From the NCBI GenBank assembly GCA_011634665.1, contig WAEK01000006.1, positions 1,868,501 to 1,932,500 of the forward strand: a DNA stretch of 64,000 bases. The letters are read 5' to 3'. Source of the DNA: Mortierella sp. BCC40632 (Eukaryota; Mortierellomycota; Mortierellomycetes; Mortierellales; Mortierellaceae). Position numbers and translations under genes: made by a program. This document shows positions 26,489-39,292 of the stretch, one piece after another. The notes under the pieces are model-generated. The model made no database searches. It worked only from the letters and a program-made list of their open reading frames with translations, and was not told the DNA's origin. How positions within the stretch are numbered: the stretch's first letter is position 1; the number at the start of each line of letters is the position of its first letter.

Positions 26489-27720
26489 CTAATACTCGTC
26501 GCTGTCATATTCGTCATCGTCACTTAGTGCTGCTGTTGCTGAGCTACGGATGGCAGACTTTTTAGGCTATTCGTGCAATAGATGAATAAGAAAGGAGGTC
26601 GCCACCACCATAAAAAGCATTAATATTGGTTTCTCATATGCGATGACAACTACGACAGCTACAGACTAAAAGGGGGGGGGGAGTTCTGAAGGCAAGACTC
26701 ACCTCATCTGACTGTGATTTCGACTCTTTTGGTTTGATAGCGCCAACTCGACGAAGGTATGCCTCAATATCTATCAGGGGTGACGAAAGAAAAGTAATAA
26801 GTAGGTATTCACTTCATGAACAAGAAAGCAAGGGTAAAAAAAAAAAGCATTTCCATTTTTCTAAAAGGAAAAGCAAAGTACCTTCAGGTTTCATGTTCAT
26901 GCCTCCGAGCTGTGCAGCACCAACAAGCTGGGCTTTAACATCTCCTTGTCCGTAGATCAAAAGTGTTGGCAGGTTGCGATCTGGGTAGTTGGGAATGCAC
27001 TGGTCTCCAATGATCTTGACAAACTTTGTCGCCTTGTTCCTTGCTGCAACTGTTGCCAGGTGGGCGCCCATCAGTTTACAAATAGGAAGGCTATAGGTGT
27101 CCCAAGACAACAAGATCAATTTAGGTGAGCAAACAGCTAAATTTGGAACAAGAGCACTCTCCATCACTGACCGATCCAAAGAAGCAAAGAGTTCATACTA
27201 GTCCTTGTAGAGATAGCAGACAACCCAGACATTCTTGCTTGCCTCCGAGACGTCTCTCACAAAGTCAGTCTTGTAAATGTGTTCAACCTCGCCAAACTTG
27301 TCCTCAGAGAGTTCGTGCCTGATCTGGTTCAAACGTTGTTGTCTATGAAGGGATAAAATAGAGTAAAAGACGGGAACAATACACGAGGAATGTTGGTTAG
27401 GGAAAGAGCGAAGGGCTGCTCGATTGTGGGAACTTGGTCGAGTCTACTGTCATGAGGTACTCGTTTGATGATAGAGAAATCGAGCAGAGGTACCTGTATT
27501 CTTGCAGCATCCTTTCTTCATCCTCATTACCCTCCTCCAAGAGTTCATCGAGCTCATCAACAGTCTTGTCCTCATAGTTTTTGCCCTGACGCTTAAGCAG
27601 GACTTCATCGATCATGTCAACGAGATCCGCTTCGGTGACCTCGGCTTCTTTTTGAGGGATGATGCCCTTGGCGCGGAGGATGTCGTTCCATTCCGTGTCT
27701 TCATTGTGGTTGTTGGCCAT
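26489..27720 (-). CDS. Phosducin-like protein (Plp2 / PDCL3 type)
   Basis: Five exons in transcript order: 27720-27494, 27342-27199, 27090-26882, 26770-26703, 26566-26489. They give 241 residues. The N-terminus (EWNDILRAKGIIPQKE) is the signature of the Plp2/PDCL3 branch. A helical acidic segment follows, then a thioredoxin-like domain (NVWVVCYLY, LPICKLMGAHLATVAA, NLPTLLIYGQGDV) without an active-site CxxC pair. An acidic tail (SDDDEYDSDEY) ends the protein. In other eukaryotes this branch assists the CCT/TRiC chaperonin in folding actin and tubulin, and in yeast Plp2 is essential. All splice junctions are GT-AG and in phase. It converges on SED5, leaving 190 bp between stops. Confidence 0.92.
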
Positions 27721-28407
27721 GGTTGGTAATGGTGTGTAGATTCCTATGCACTCTGTTGGAGATAATAGATGATTAGGCGGATGAACCGAATGGTATGGTG
27801 GGGTGATAGATGAGAGATGGGAGAGGGAGAGAGAGAAAGCGAAAGAGAAAGAGAAAGAGAGAATACAGAAAGAGAAGCGGAAAGAAGCTTAGAGAAAGTG
27901 ATCCGAGCTGTACTGAAAAAAGACGGAGACGGGGAGACCTGAGAGGACACTTGGGAGAGAATTACTCCCAAAAGCGTCACAGATGTAGTTCATTTTGTCT
28001 GTGCATCCTTTGCCACCAATCTTGCAGCACAGTGGAACATACTTTACCAAACGACACATTCGCCCTGTAGCATACACGATCCACACGCCCTGACAGTTCA
28101 TCAAGAAGCTGGCTGTGTGTCACCAAACCAACAGCTGAGGAAGTGAACGAGGGATCTGCCCCTCAAGAAAGGCGCCATCAAGCTCTTTTTTTTTTTTTTT
28201 TTTTTTTTGGCTTTGATCGGGCACTCGTTCTTCACCTTCCTCTCCTCTTCTCTCAGCTATCGGTGGCCCCGATACACCTTTTCCCTTCTTCTTCGTCTTC
28301 CTCTCCTCTCACTACCTGCCTGTTGTTGTTTCCACTCAGACCTGAGCAACTTCATACTTTCCACTATACCCACCTAGACGAACACTGCACCAGGGCTGAC
28401 AACATCA
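27721..28407. other. Divergent promoter region between Plp2-like and ABCC-1 genes
   Basis: The region holds a purine-rich GAGAAA repeat at about 27811-27870 and a 23-nt T run at 28186-28208. CT-rich leader sequence leads into the ABCC-1 start. I see no gene. Confidence 0.6.
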
Positions 28408-31400
28408 TGGCTTTTTTGCAGTGTCAGTCCCACGGGACCTGGGTAATCCTCATTGCCATGCCTCCACCCATTGTTTTTGATCTTGATCAATCCCTCGATC
28501 CGTCATTAGGCTACATCGCCCCGACATTCATTCGACATCAGTCCAGCAAACTCATTTGCCCTCTTTCTCCATTACCGTCTGTCTTCCTCTATTTCCCCTC
28601 GTTCTATTCTAGGGCCCACTGGACCCCGATTGTCCTGCAGACTTTACACCATGCTTCGAGGATGGGTTCCTGAAACTCCTCCCCGCTGGATTCCTCTTGA
28701 TCGCAGGATTCTTTAGGCTACTTGCGCTCAAGAAACTTGAGCCGCTGTCACATCCCTACAAGAAGTGGCAACAAACACTGAAGCTGGTAAGCAAAAAAAA
28801 AAAAAAAAAAAAAAATAGAGCCAGAGGTATCGCAGCCTCAATCTGCTACCTATGAAGTCACTGCAAGCTGCCTGTATAGACAAGCTGACGGCTCCCTGAG
28901 GCGGCGACGATCGACTCTGGTGCGGTTTGGAATCGAGAGAGACGGCGCTCTGTTGAGATCTGACTTTGGCTCTCTTCCATGGAATCCACGGACTCGTTGC
29001 GGCTAATCTGGGCTTAAATCCGCTGCGCGCTCTGACTTTATCTGATTCTGAAAAAAAAAATGCATCAACTGAAAAGGCCCCTGCTGCCTCAAACCCAATT
29101 CGCGACCTTGGGCGTACCCTCATCAGATAACTCTATCTTGGCTAACCACCCCCATCTCTTTTCCTCACCCCAATTCTTGTTGTCGCATTCTCACACTATT
29201 GTAGGCTGGTATTGCCATCCTCGTTGGCCTTGCTGGGATCTCTGTACTGCTTTATGCTTTCAGTGGCCCCGTAGGGCTCGAGTTCACGGCCGCAGTCGTC
29301 GACTTCTTGGCATTGTTCTTTGCAATTGTCCTTGCTGTCAGCGAGAACCGCAAGACGTACCGGTCCTCAGACGTGCTGTTGCTCTTCTGGCCCCCATTCA
29401 TGATCGTCCTACTTGTTCGACTGCGCACTCTTGTATTTAGCTGCGCTCCTGCCCATTCAGGCGCCAATCTAATCTTGCCTGTGTCTCTGACCCGCCACAC
29501 AAGTGAGGAGGCCACCCTAATCATCTGCAAGCTCGTTGGTGCTCTTATCGTATTTATCCTTGAGTGTATTCCCAAGCATGCGCCCATTCAGTTGGGTGAC
29601 GCTCCCCTCGAGGTAGGACATCACCCGACTCATTGTTGAGCCTATCGGACATTGATGGGAAAATTAATACCACCGTCCACATTTGTACTTAATAGTCCAA
29701 GTGCCCAGAGGAAGATGCCAATGTGTACTCGATTATTTCCTTCGAATGGGTCTCAGGTCTGATGCGCACAGGCTACCGAAAGCCCCTTGAGATGAGTGAC
29801 CTGTGGCCATTGAGGAAAGATGATCGATCTGAGCGAGTGAATGACACCTTTGAAGCCGCTTGGCAGAAGGAGCTGGCCTATGAACCGTAAGTGATGGCGC
29901 TCCTTGAAATGAATGACATCGAGAGACTCCTCAACGAATATTTTCTAATCTTGGACACAATCCATATTCTCTATCGCCTTAATAATAATAGGTCAAAGTC
30001 GAGCGTGTTTAGAGCCCTTAGACATGCCTTTGCAGGACCATTCTACGTCGCCGGATTCTGGAAGCTGTTGAATGACCTCTTGGGCTTTATGCAACCGATC
30101 CTTTTGCGCGAAATGATCAGTTTTGTCATGTCTTACAAGACACCTACGCCTCAACCTCTTTACCGTGGATACGCTATTGCAACATTAATGTTTTTATGCG
30201 GACTTTTCCAGTCGACTGTCGTGCACCGCTACTTCCATCTTTGTATGCGCGTGGGTATGCATGTTCGCGCAGCCCTTGTCACTGCCATCTACCAGAAAGC
30301 CCTCCGACTCTCCAATAAGGCTCGCCAGGACTTTACGGTAAATATCAACAAAGCGTCACTTCTTTTTTTTCTTTCTAGAAATCTAGGGAAAAATATCGGA
30401 CCAAAAAAAAAAAAAAAAAAAAACCTAATCTTCCCATTGTAACAAACACTAGGTCGGAGAGATTGTGAATCACATGTCCGTTGATACTCAGAAGATCCAG
30501 GATACGATGACCTACTTGCACATTATCTGGAGTGGAACCCTTCAGCTTGCGATTACGCTCTTCCTTCTTTACAAGACAGTCGGCTGGGCGATCCTCGGAG
30601 GACTTGGCGTCATGTTCTTGATGCTCCCCGTCAATGCTAAGGTCTCGATTTACTGGAAAAATTACCAGGAAAAGCAGATGGCCTACAAGGACTCTCGTAT
30701 CAAGCTGATGAATGAGATCCTGAATGGCATCCGAGTCATTAAGCTATATGCTTGGGAAGGGACCTTTCTCCAAAAGATTCTTACGATTCGACATGACCAA
30801 GAGCTGAAAGTGATGAAGAAGCTGGGCTATGTTGCCTCTGTCCACATGCTGACCTGGTCCATCACACCGTTCTTGGTGTCCTGGTTGACTTTCGCTATTT
30901 ACACGCTTATCATGGGCAGGAACCTTACCACAGACATTGTCTTTACAGCAATTGCCTTGTTCAATATCCTGCAGTTCCCTTTGACAATGCTTCCTTGGGT
31001 GACCAGGTACGTATTATTGGAGTAGCACTCTCCATCGCTATACTCGCATGAAGATTTGGAATATACCGACAATCTCGTACTGAAAGCATTGATTATTTGG
31101 ATATATTACAGTTCATGCGTTGAGGCCCGTGTCGCCTTGATTCGTATCCACAAGTTCCTGGTATCTTCTGAAGTTGATCCCGATGCGATCTTAGTCGAGG
31201 TTCGCCGCCGTAGCGACTCTGAGAATCCCGATGCTGCCGACAAGTATGCAATCATTGCCAAGGACGCTTGTTATAGCTGGTACAAAGACTCTCCCCAAGT
31301 TATCTCCGATGTCAACCTCGTTCTTAAGGAGAATGCCTTGCTTAGTGTCATTGGCCGTGTTGGTTCAGGAAAAAGTTCTCTCATCTCTGCCCTCTGTGGA

Positions 31401-33920
31401 GATCTCGAGCGCATTTCGGGTGAAATCCGTATCCGAGGCTCCGTTGCCTTCGTCCCTCAGCAAGCTTGGATCATGAACGACACGCTGAGGAACAACATTA
31501 TCTTTGGAAATGCCTACGATCCTGTATACTACCAAAAGACCGTCGAAGCTTGTTGTCTTCTCCCAGACTTTGAAATGCTTCCAGGAGGCGACATGACCGA
31601 GATTGGAGAGCGAGGCATTAACTTGTCAGGCGGACAAAAGGCACGAATCTCTTTGGCCCGTGCTGTGTACGCTCAAGCGGATATTTACTTGTTGGATGAC
31701 CCTCTCTCGGCAGTTGATGCTCATGTAGGCAGAGCCATCTTTGATAAGGTACTCGGACCCGGAGGACTGCTTGCGGGCAAGTGCCGCGTCTTAGTGACAC
31801 ATCAGATCCAGTACCTTGCTCAGTCGACCAGCATTGTGATGTTCAGAGAAGGTCGCGTTGTTGAACAAGGCAGCTTCCAGGAGCTTATGGCCAAAAAGTC
31901 GGACGTCTACCAGCTTGTCAGTGAGTTTGGTCGAGAGTCCAAGCATCATTCCAGTCATCGCACCTCAGCACCCACCTCTACATCCACTCCAAACCCTGAC
32001 AGCTCTTCAGTTAGCGAGGGTTCAACGCGTCCCAGTAGTGTAAAGAGTACGGGTAGTATCAAGACTCTTGGACGATCTTCAGACAACACTGAAGAAGGCA
32101 CTGAGAATGGTGACGACAAGAAGGTGGTTGACACTAAGCAAAACACGCTCATTATCGAAGAAGAGATGAAGAAAGGCAGTGTTGATAGACGGATGTACTG
32201 GATTTATGCCAAGGCCTGCTCATACGGCGCCATTATCGCCTACATTATCTCCATGGTCATGTCAGAGTCCGCCTCAATTCTTGCCGCCATGTGGTTAGCC
32301 CACTGGAGCCGGAACAACGATGCAGGCAATGACAAACATGGTACACTTTATTACATCAGTGTCCATGCCACCCTTGGTATCGTCTTCGGCGCCTTGACTG
32401 TCTTCCAGTCGATCATTCTCCTGGTCCACTGTTGTATCCGAGCTGCACGTGTACTTCACGAACAAATGCTGAGAGGTGTCCTTCGTTCGCCAATGTCGTT
32501 CTTTGACACTACACCCATGGGCCGCATCCTGAACCGGTTTAGCAAGGATCAAAGCACGATCGATGAGGTCTTGGCAAGGACGATCTCTGGATATGCTCAC
32601 AACCTCTTTGGTGTGGCCTCTATCCTGTTTGTAGTCATCTTCGCGACTCCGGCGCTTATTCTGATGATTATCCCAATGTCTATCTTCTACCTCTGGCTCC
32701 AACGATACTACCTTGCCACCTCCCGTGAGCTGCGTCGACTTGAGTCTGTATCGCGCTCACCTGTCTTTGCTCACTTTCAGGAAACTATTGGAGGCATTAG
32801 CACAATTCGAGCCTACCGTCAACAAGAGCGATTTATCCTTGGAAATCAAAGCCGATTGGACGAGAGTCTGCGAGCATACTATCCTTCAGTCGCTGGTAAC
32901 CGATGGTTGGCCTTTAGACTCGAGTGTTTGAGTTCATTGATCATCTTTGGAGCCGCTTTCTTGTCTGTGGTGTCATTGTCAAGGGACATTGCTGTCGATC
33001 CTGGTCTCGTTGGTCTATCGTTGACCTATGCTCTTAACATTACTCAAACTCTCAACTGGATGGTTCGCCAATACACTGAAGTGGAAACGAATATTGTTTC
33101 CGTTGAACGAGTGCAAGAGTATATCGAGCTAGAGTCCGAGGCTCCAGAAATTGTTGAGGAGAATCGTCCACCTCAAGAGTGGCCTGCTCATGGTCGTGTC
33201 GAATTTGTGGATTACGAGACCCGTTATCGCCCTGGCCTTGAGCTTGTCCTCAAGGGCCTCAACTGCTCAATCCAGTCTCACGAAAAGATTGGTATCTGTG
33301 GTCGCACTGGAGCCGGAAAGTCTAGTTTGACTCTGTCTCTGTTCCGTATCATCGAGTCGTTCCGTGGTGAGATTTATGTCGATGGCATTGACATCTCAAC
33401 CATCGGCCTGTATGATGTGCGATCACGGTTCTCGATCATTCCTCAAGACCCAGTCCTGTTTGCAGGCACTGTCCGTTTCAATCTTGATCCTATTGGAACA
33501 AAGTCAGATCTCGAGTTGTGGCAGGCTTTGGAGGATTCGCACTTGAAGGACTATGTGTCGACACTCGAAGGAGGGTTGAATGCAACGGTACTAGAACAGG
33601 GTGAGAACTTTTCGGTGGGTCAGCGCCAGTTGATCTGTCTTGCTCGAGCATTGCTTCGAAAGACATCATTGCTTGTGTTGGATGAGGCGACAGCAGCCAT
33701 TGATCTGGAGACCGATGCACTTGTCCAGAAGGTCATCCGCCAAAAGTTCAGCGACTGTACAATCCTGACGATTGCTCACCGAATCAACACGGTGATGGAT
33801 AATGACCGGATTATGGTCCTTGACCAGGGGCAAGTAGCCGAGTTTGACACACCAGCCAATCTGCTTGCGGACCCGAACTCAATGTTTTACTCTCTTGCCA
33901 AGGAGTCTGGAAACCATTAA
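28408..33920 (+). CDS. Full-length ABCC (MRP-type) transporter, copy 1
   Basis: Seven exons, 28408-28443, 28613-28786, 29205-29612, 29696-29886, 29992-30337, 30453-31006 and 31112-33920, give 1505 residues. The first exon encodes only 12 residues. The layout is TMD0 - TMD1 - NBD1 - TMD2 - NBD2. NBD1 has Walker A GRVGSGKSS near residue 650 and LSGGQ near 741, with LLDDPLSAVD where the catalytic glutamate is replaced by aspartate, as in MRPs. NBD2 has GRTGAGKSS near 1300, a SVGQR signature and LDEATAAID. Family role: ATP-driven export or vacuolar sequestration of glutathione conjugates, organic anions and metals; TMD0 favours a Ycf1/Bpt1-like vacuolar type, but location is inference. Introns 2 and 5 carry A runs of 23 and 21 nt. 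Its paralogue lies inverted at 39967-45285. Confidence 0.94.
31393..31744 (+). repeat. Near-identical tract 1 shared with ABCC-2 (NBD1)
   Basis: These 352 nt match 42137-42488 on the opposite strand with one difference found by eye, a C/T change giving Thr in copy 1 and Ile in copy 2. Sequence immediately outside both ends is clearly diverged. The tract covers the part of NBD1 between Walker A and just past Walker B. Confidence 0.85.
32911..33066 (+). repeat. Near-identical tract 2 shared with ABCC-2 (TMD2)
   Basis: These 156 nt match 40823-40978 in inverted orientation with only a few differences, including one that changes Asn to Ser. Both flanks show frequent synonymous differences. Confidence 0.75.
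33093..33920 (+). repeat. Near-identical tract 3 shared with ABCC-2 (NBD2 to stop)
   Basis: These 828 nt match 39967-40794 in inverted orientation. I found about four differences, most of them synonymous and one changing Asp to Asn near the C-terminus. Similarity stops abruptly at the stop codon. Confidence 0.85.
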
Positions 33921-34635
33921 GACCCTTCGCCCCCCCCATCACCAAATGTATTTAGTTTGTCCTTTCATTCCCATCCTCCATTCAGAACATCAGCATTTCC
34001 ATAGTTTGTTGGGATTAAAGTTTTGTCATCCCGCCCTGGCAGACTAGTCAGGTCTTCTCGAAAAAGCACAGACACACACTCATGAGCCATGGCACAAGCC
34101 TTTTGTGGGGCACATACATACCATGCGCAATCTCTCTACTTTGTTATTTTGTACGCGAATGTGCGAGCCCATTGCTCAAGAGCACTGCTAACCGACCTCT
34201 TTCTCCAGCAGCGAGCTGAAATGAAGGGAGGAGTAACAGCAGGGGGCAAGAACCAAGATCTTTTCGTTGAAAGAGAGTAAGAGAGAAAAGTAAGAGAGCT
34301 CTCGCATACATGAAAAAAAAAAAAAACGGAGTCGTTCAGAGTCTCCTGCTCTGTAAGCCAGGACTCCCGGAATTTATTGACATGACCCGAGCTACTGCTA
34401 CCGCTCCATCGCCTTGCATTTAACCTTCCCCTTCTGTCCCTTTCGCTCTTCTTTTATATATTCATCGGTTACCCTTGCCTCTCTTGTTCCTCTTGCACTT
34501 CTTCCTATTGCCATCCTGCTCCCACACTGCTCAGCTCTACGCACCACATTCGTCTTAGCATCTCTTTTTTTTTTTTTTCTTTTTTTTTTTCCCCGAAAAA
34601 TAAACTCTTCAGGCCATCACTCCAACCGCAAAAAG

Positions 34636-34669
<34 letters not shown>

Positions 34670-34698
34670 AGCAACAGAACACCGACACCAGTCAGAGA
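33921..34698. other. Intergenic region and long leader of the GPI-protein gene
   Basis: It contains the ABCC-1 3' flank, then a TATA-like element at 34452-34463. A T-rich run (34565-34590) and a 33-nt A run (34636-34668) follow, about 30 nt before the next start codon. I see no separate gene. Confidence 0.55.
34452..34463 (+). promoter_or_regulatory. TATA-like element of the GPI-protein gene
   Basis: TTTTATATATTC lies about 240 nt upstream of the ATG at 34699 and is followed by CT-rich sequence, the usual fungal leader composition. Confidence 0.5.
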
Positions 34699-35882
34699 AT
34701 GAAACTTTGCATTAGCTTGAAGACCTTTACCACCCTCGCAGCAACCATTGCGACACTTGGCTCTGTGGTTGTTGTGGAAGCGGCCTTGTCCTCGGGTTGT
34801 TCGAGCTTCATTAGCTCTCTTTCCGAGGCCTCCAACCCCCTGAAGCACTGCAGAGTCTACACAGCACTTGGGTTCCCTGAACTGACGCACGCCAAGGACC
34901 ATGACACGGAAAAGCTCCAGAAGGTTTTGACAGCCTACTGCACCAACAATCCAGCTTGTACTGCGGATCAGTACTCGAGTGTCTACACGGATCTTGTCAA
35001 GCATTGCGCTGGGGACCTGACTCCCGAGAACCAAGGGTCTCTTGCCACGGTCCTTTACATGTGGTATGAAAAATGGGAGGAAAAATTGGGGACGATTGAA
35101 TGGAAAAGAGAGAGTGAGAAAGAGTGAGAAAGAAAGAAGTAGAGAGAAAAAAAAATTGTAGTTGTAACCAGGACCGCAAAAAAAAAAAGGACTCATTTGT
35201 TCAACTTTGTACTCCATTTGGACTATTGTTCAACAGGTACCTGTCACCGGCTCAGAGAGAAGCCATTTGCTTCCTGGACACGGACGCGAAATCAACCAAC
35301 GGATCAGGAACCAGTTGTGTTATCTCATCCATCAATCAAATGTTGACCCGAGGTCAACTCCCAGACAATAATCCCAACGAAGATGATCTCTATGGTTATC
35401 TTCAATACGTGACCCCGCTCTCGTACACCCAAGGGTTCAACTCGTTTGAAGAATTGGCTCGGGGATTCTGTACGGTCTGTAATCAACAGGTCGCCAATAT
35501 CTTTGTGAATCATTTCACAAGGATGCCTGCTCCATTCCCGTTGAGCTTGGTCAGTCCTCAAGACCAGACCACAAGTCCAGGACAGAACTTGACGAGCGAT
35601 TTCTTGAAGACAAATCTAATGGACCAATACAAGAGAAACTGTAATGTGGCCCTGGGTGTGTCTGCAAGCGCAATTGTCGAGGCGAATGCAGCTGCCAATG
35701 CGAACAATGGTCTCGGGGCTTCAGCGGTGGGGGGATCAGGAGCCCAGATGCCGCCACCTATCTTTGGTGAAAACGGAGCCTCGGCAGGGCTAAGGGGATT
35801 GCAGTCGAGTAACCGGGGCAGTGGAGGTGCTGCTCTGACTGGGTTGATCATGGCTGTTTCCGGCGCAGTCCTCTTCTTTTAA
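34699..35882 (+). CDS. Secreted cysteine-rich protein, probably GPI-anchored
   Basis: Two exons, 34699-35063 and 35237-35882, give 336 residues. Residues 1-28 form a signal peptide ending in VVVEA. The body has about ten cysteines spread in pairs (AYCTNNPAC, GFCTVC), suggesting a disulfide-bonded extracellular domain. A Gly/Ser/Ala-rich stretch leads to a C-terminal hydrophobic tail (LTGLIMAVSGAVLFF) that ends the protein with no charged residues, as in GPI-anchor signals. I do not recognise a named family; the protein resembles cell-surface proteins of Mortierella-type fungi in layout only. It sits in the interval bounded by the two inverted ABCC genes. Location at the cell surface is inferred from both termini; enzymatic function is unknown. 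Confidence 0.82.
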
Positions 35883-38146
35883 CGTACTGTGGAAAAGAAA
35901 ATTACCTTTCTCCACGTTCAACACCAAAGTAATCCAAAATAAAATGCGAACAAGGGTCGAGAGAGCGAGCGAAAAAGCTAGACCTGAAACGAGTCAGAAT
36001 GATCTCTGGTGAGGCCACAAATAAGGCGGGAAAAAGTATTTCTCCTGAATGCTTGAACAGCAAATCAGTTCCGCACGTTCCGCCCTGCTCCTTGATATCT
36101 CCAACATTGCAACTGGTCACTCCAGAGGTTCAACAGAGGGATGGAAAGAAGGAGAGAGAGAGCCTTGGCTCAAGAGAATACATACTTGGCCATCTATCCT
36201 GAAGGTACAACAGGACTTGTGGAAAGAGCAGGCCCAAAACATAAGAGTAGGCAATGCTTGCGACTTTTGCCTTGCGTAGAAGGGGCTCTATTTTTTTTTC
36301 CAGAGTTCCACAACTCCTAGCTAGGCAATCGCCAAAGAGACACTGCTTAATGTGATGGATGGCTCAACTTCATGCTCTGCTGTAACACCATTCCTACTTC
36401 AAAATGAAAAAAAAACCTGTTGGAGAACAAACTCTGAATGCTCGGCGCTTTTTGAGAGAGATATTTCTTTTCATTAAACTCTTGTGCAATACTACCATGT
36501 GAAAAAAGGACTAAAGAGAGTGGAAATCGGTATAAGATGAAAAATGCTTAGAAGATACTACTTTTTCTATTAGACTAAAGGCTGCTTACTCTCCCCTCTA
36601 GACCAAAGGAACCCAAAGGCTTTCAACTCTCAGCAAGAACTAGTCAACGCGACCCAAGTATTATACTTTGCTAACGTGAACAACACATTAGCTCTAAAAC
36701 CATCTGAAAAATCGCCCGGCTGTATTGCTGATTGGCCCTCTAAATATCACCTTCAATGAATTCAATATTACTTGCCTTCGTTTAGGAGAGATACGGCCTT
36801 TGTACCCTAGTACAAGACGATTCAAGAGTATCGTTTTCCTGAACATCTTGTAACTTTGCCAAGGTTGATTGTGAACCCCAGTTAGTCGGAACAAACAGCG
36901 GAGGTGTTCGCCACAGGAGCATCCCGAGAGGTTTCATTGTCAGCCCAAACATGGTAGCAATGCCTGAATGTTTTGCCCATCCTTCAAGCAGCAACATGAA
37001 AAGCTTAACTGCTATCCTGACTGTACTCGATGTAGTGTATGTAGTGTGTAGTGTTGATGACGTTTTAACGTTTGCCCATTCACTTTCGCCCACCAGGGTC
37101 CTGTCTGAAACACTCATCTCAGATTGACTCTCTTGATGGTTCACGCAAAGAGACAAATTTGGCCAGCCTCTGAGGAAATGGTCTCGCTCTCTTTTGTAGG
37201 AATCAAAGAGAGACACATGAGATGGGAAAGGGGTCGCGATTGAACAACCTAAATGAGCACCATGATGAGAATGAGACACATGCGGGCCATCCCATGCCAG
37301 CGTGGTCTGTCAGGATGGCGACTGCAATCCTTCAACCTAGACGCTAGCGAAGGCTATTTGTGGATAGTTAAAGATGTTATTTCTGTGTATTCTCCCGGTC
37401 ATTCTTATGGTTCTTTTCTTTCTTTTCTCACACTCACAAGAGAAGCGAGAACAATAAGGTTTGGGCTATTTTCTCGCCAGGGTCGAGGTGCATGCAGGAA
37501 CTCGAACCCTGGCTCAGATCTGGCCTTCTCTCACTCTCCACGCTTGGCCTATATTCTTTCCTCGCTCGTCATCGCGTGCGCAGCTTCGAAACAAAAGGGT
37601 CCGGGTACCTCTGGGTGACCCGCTGTTGTTGTCACCTAGCCGACAGAACAGAGCTGGAAAAAAGGGAAAGGGGGAGAAAGAAAAAAGATACAGAATGGGC
37701 ATGGCTGTTGTACCCTTGGCAGGAGAGTGTCTAGAAATCAGCCTGGCGATCGGTCCATCGTCAAGTCAAAGGGTTCTCTGAGCGTCATTCTCGCCCTTTT
37801 CTTCTATCTCCCGGTAAAAAAAAGGAGGAGTCTAGCATGACTAGCTCTATGCAGTGCGTTGCTAGTCCGTCAGCATTCTTGCCTTGGCCTGCAGCCACGA
37901 TGTATTAATAGGCTGTTAGGCTTTGCGTTGCCACTAGCTTCTTTGTCCAGGGTCCGGTAGGTTTGCAAAGTGTGCCAGACCCGACTCCTGGTGCAACTAT
38001 GCGTGATAACAGAGTAATAGACTATCCCGTGGTACTAGTGGATATTAGCGCAGACTTATTCATTCATTCGGGCGCAGGCAGGCAACAGACGGGGCGGAGC
38101 GGTCTGAAGACGAGAGAGCAGGGGGATGGGCTAAGCTTTGGTGGCC

Positions 38147-38199
<53 letters not shown>

Positions 38200-38214
38200 C
38201 TCTCCTCTCTCTCT
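38147..38214. repeat. CT microsatellite
   Basis: A (CT)n run of about 68 nt with a few interruptions is seen directly in non-coding DNA. Confidence 0.95.
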
Positions 38215-38415
38215 TCCGAAATTAGTCTTATCGGGGTCGATCAGCCCAGCCTACACGGACAGACTGTACTATCTCTGTGTACATGCTTGATCATCCAGGT
38301 CCAGTACACTACAGGACTAATCTCCACTACAAGCAACTCTTATGATGGTAGGTTAAATGGTCGTGTACAGTACAACAGTATCCCGCCTGGTCACTCCCAA
38401 CCCCTCTCAATTTCT

Positions 38416-38418
<3 letters not shown>

Positions 38419-38466
<48 letters not shown>
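38419..38466. repeat. TC microsatellite
   Basis: An almost pure (TC)n run of about 48 nt lies 205 nt after the first CT repeat. Confidence 0.95.
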
Positions 38467-38468
<2 letters not shown>

Positions 38469-38523
38469 TCTCTATCCTCCCCTCTTCCTTCTCTTCCTCC
38501 TCCTTCATCACCTTCGCCATCTT

Positions 38524-38563
38524 CACCACCACCACCACCACCACCACCACCACCACCACCACC
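38524..38563. repeat. CAC trinucleotide repeat
   Basis: A (CAC)n run of about 40 nt follows the second CT repeat. Polyhistidine and polyglycine open frames across it are by-products of the repeat. Confidence 0.95.
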
Positions 38564-39292
38564 GCCACAACCCCTCCTTTTGATCGTCTGCAAATGTGAC
38601 GGGTCAGTAATCCGCCTTGTCCTTCGCTATCTTTTCTTCACCCCTGCCTATCCCTCTCTGCCCTGCGTAAAAATAGGATGCCTACTGCGCCTAGGCCCAT
38701 GCATGAGGGCAAAGACGAGGCCAAACGTAAGGGTCTTTACACCTCTGGACAGCCGCGGAAAGAAACAAAGAGCAAAAAGGAACTACCCTCTTGGGCTGTG
38801 TCCAGATGGACTCGTGCGTGCGATTCGTCTTACCCTTCACGAGAGCCCTCTTCACTAATTACAGCGACTGAACAGGACTTCAGCCTGGGGCACCTGTGCT
38901 CTCATTTGCTCTCTGTTGCACCCTGCGCATGCAGACTCCACGGATGGACCGGTAGAGGTTTTACAACGCAGTGAAGGTTCTTCCTCAGATCAACAGAGGG
39001 GGAAAGCTCTTCTTCCGCTCCTGAGTTGAGTATCGCTCTGTTTGCCCGTTGCTGTTTGCTTTCCCGAGAGCCGAGATGTTAAAGGATATGGCTCCATTGG
39101 TTCGCTTTATCCTCTTCGCGATATCGTCTGGGTGATTGTACATCCTCCGTTTTGGTGTAAAGAGCACACCATCGCGGGGGCGAGGAACACCGTTTACTTC
39201 CAATGGCAATCGGAAGCGCTGGGGCGTGGACCAGCACGGCCATAGCTCGGCATGTGCCAAGCGTTGGTATCATTCTTCAAATCCCATCTCGT

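Noticed and set aside
36782..37279. Minus-strand open frame of 165 codons
   Set aside because: Composition is unremarkable, it has no domain or supported splice sites, and it lies in a gene-poor repeat region.
37480..37560. tRNA-like sequence on the minus strand with a B-box (GGTTCGAGTTCC) and a T-arm
   Set aside because: The acceptor stem cannot be paired, the anticodon loop lacks the expected U33 and the A-box is poor. At best a decayed tRNA or tRNA-derived SINE fragment.
38147..38466. Paired CT arrays considered as a CRISPR-like or tandem-repeat locus
   Set aside because: They are simple dinucleotide repeats without spacers, in a eukaryotic genome.
38327..38593. Polyglycine/Glu-Arg and polyhistidine open frames over the microsatellites
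   Set aside because: They are translations of the CT and CAC repeats, not genes.
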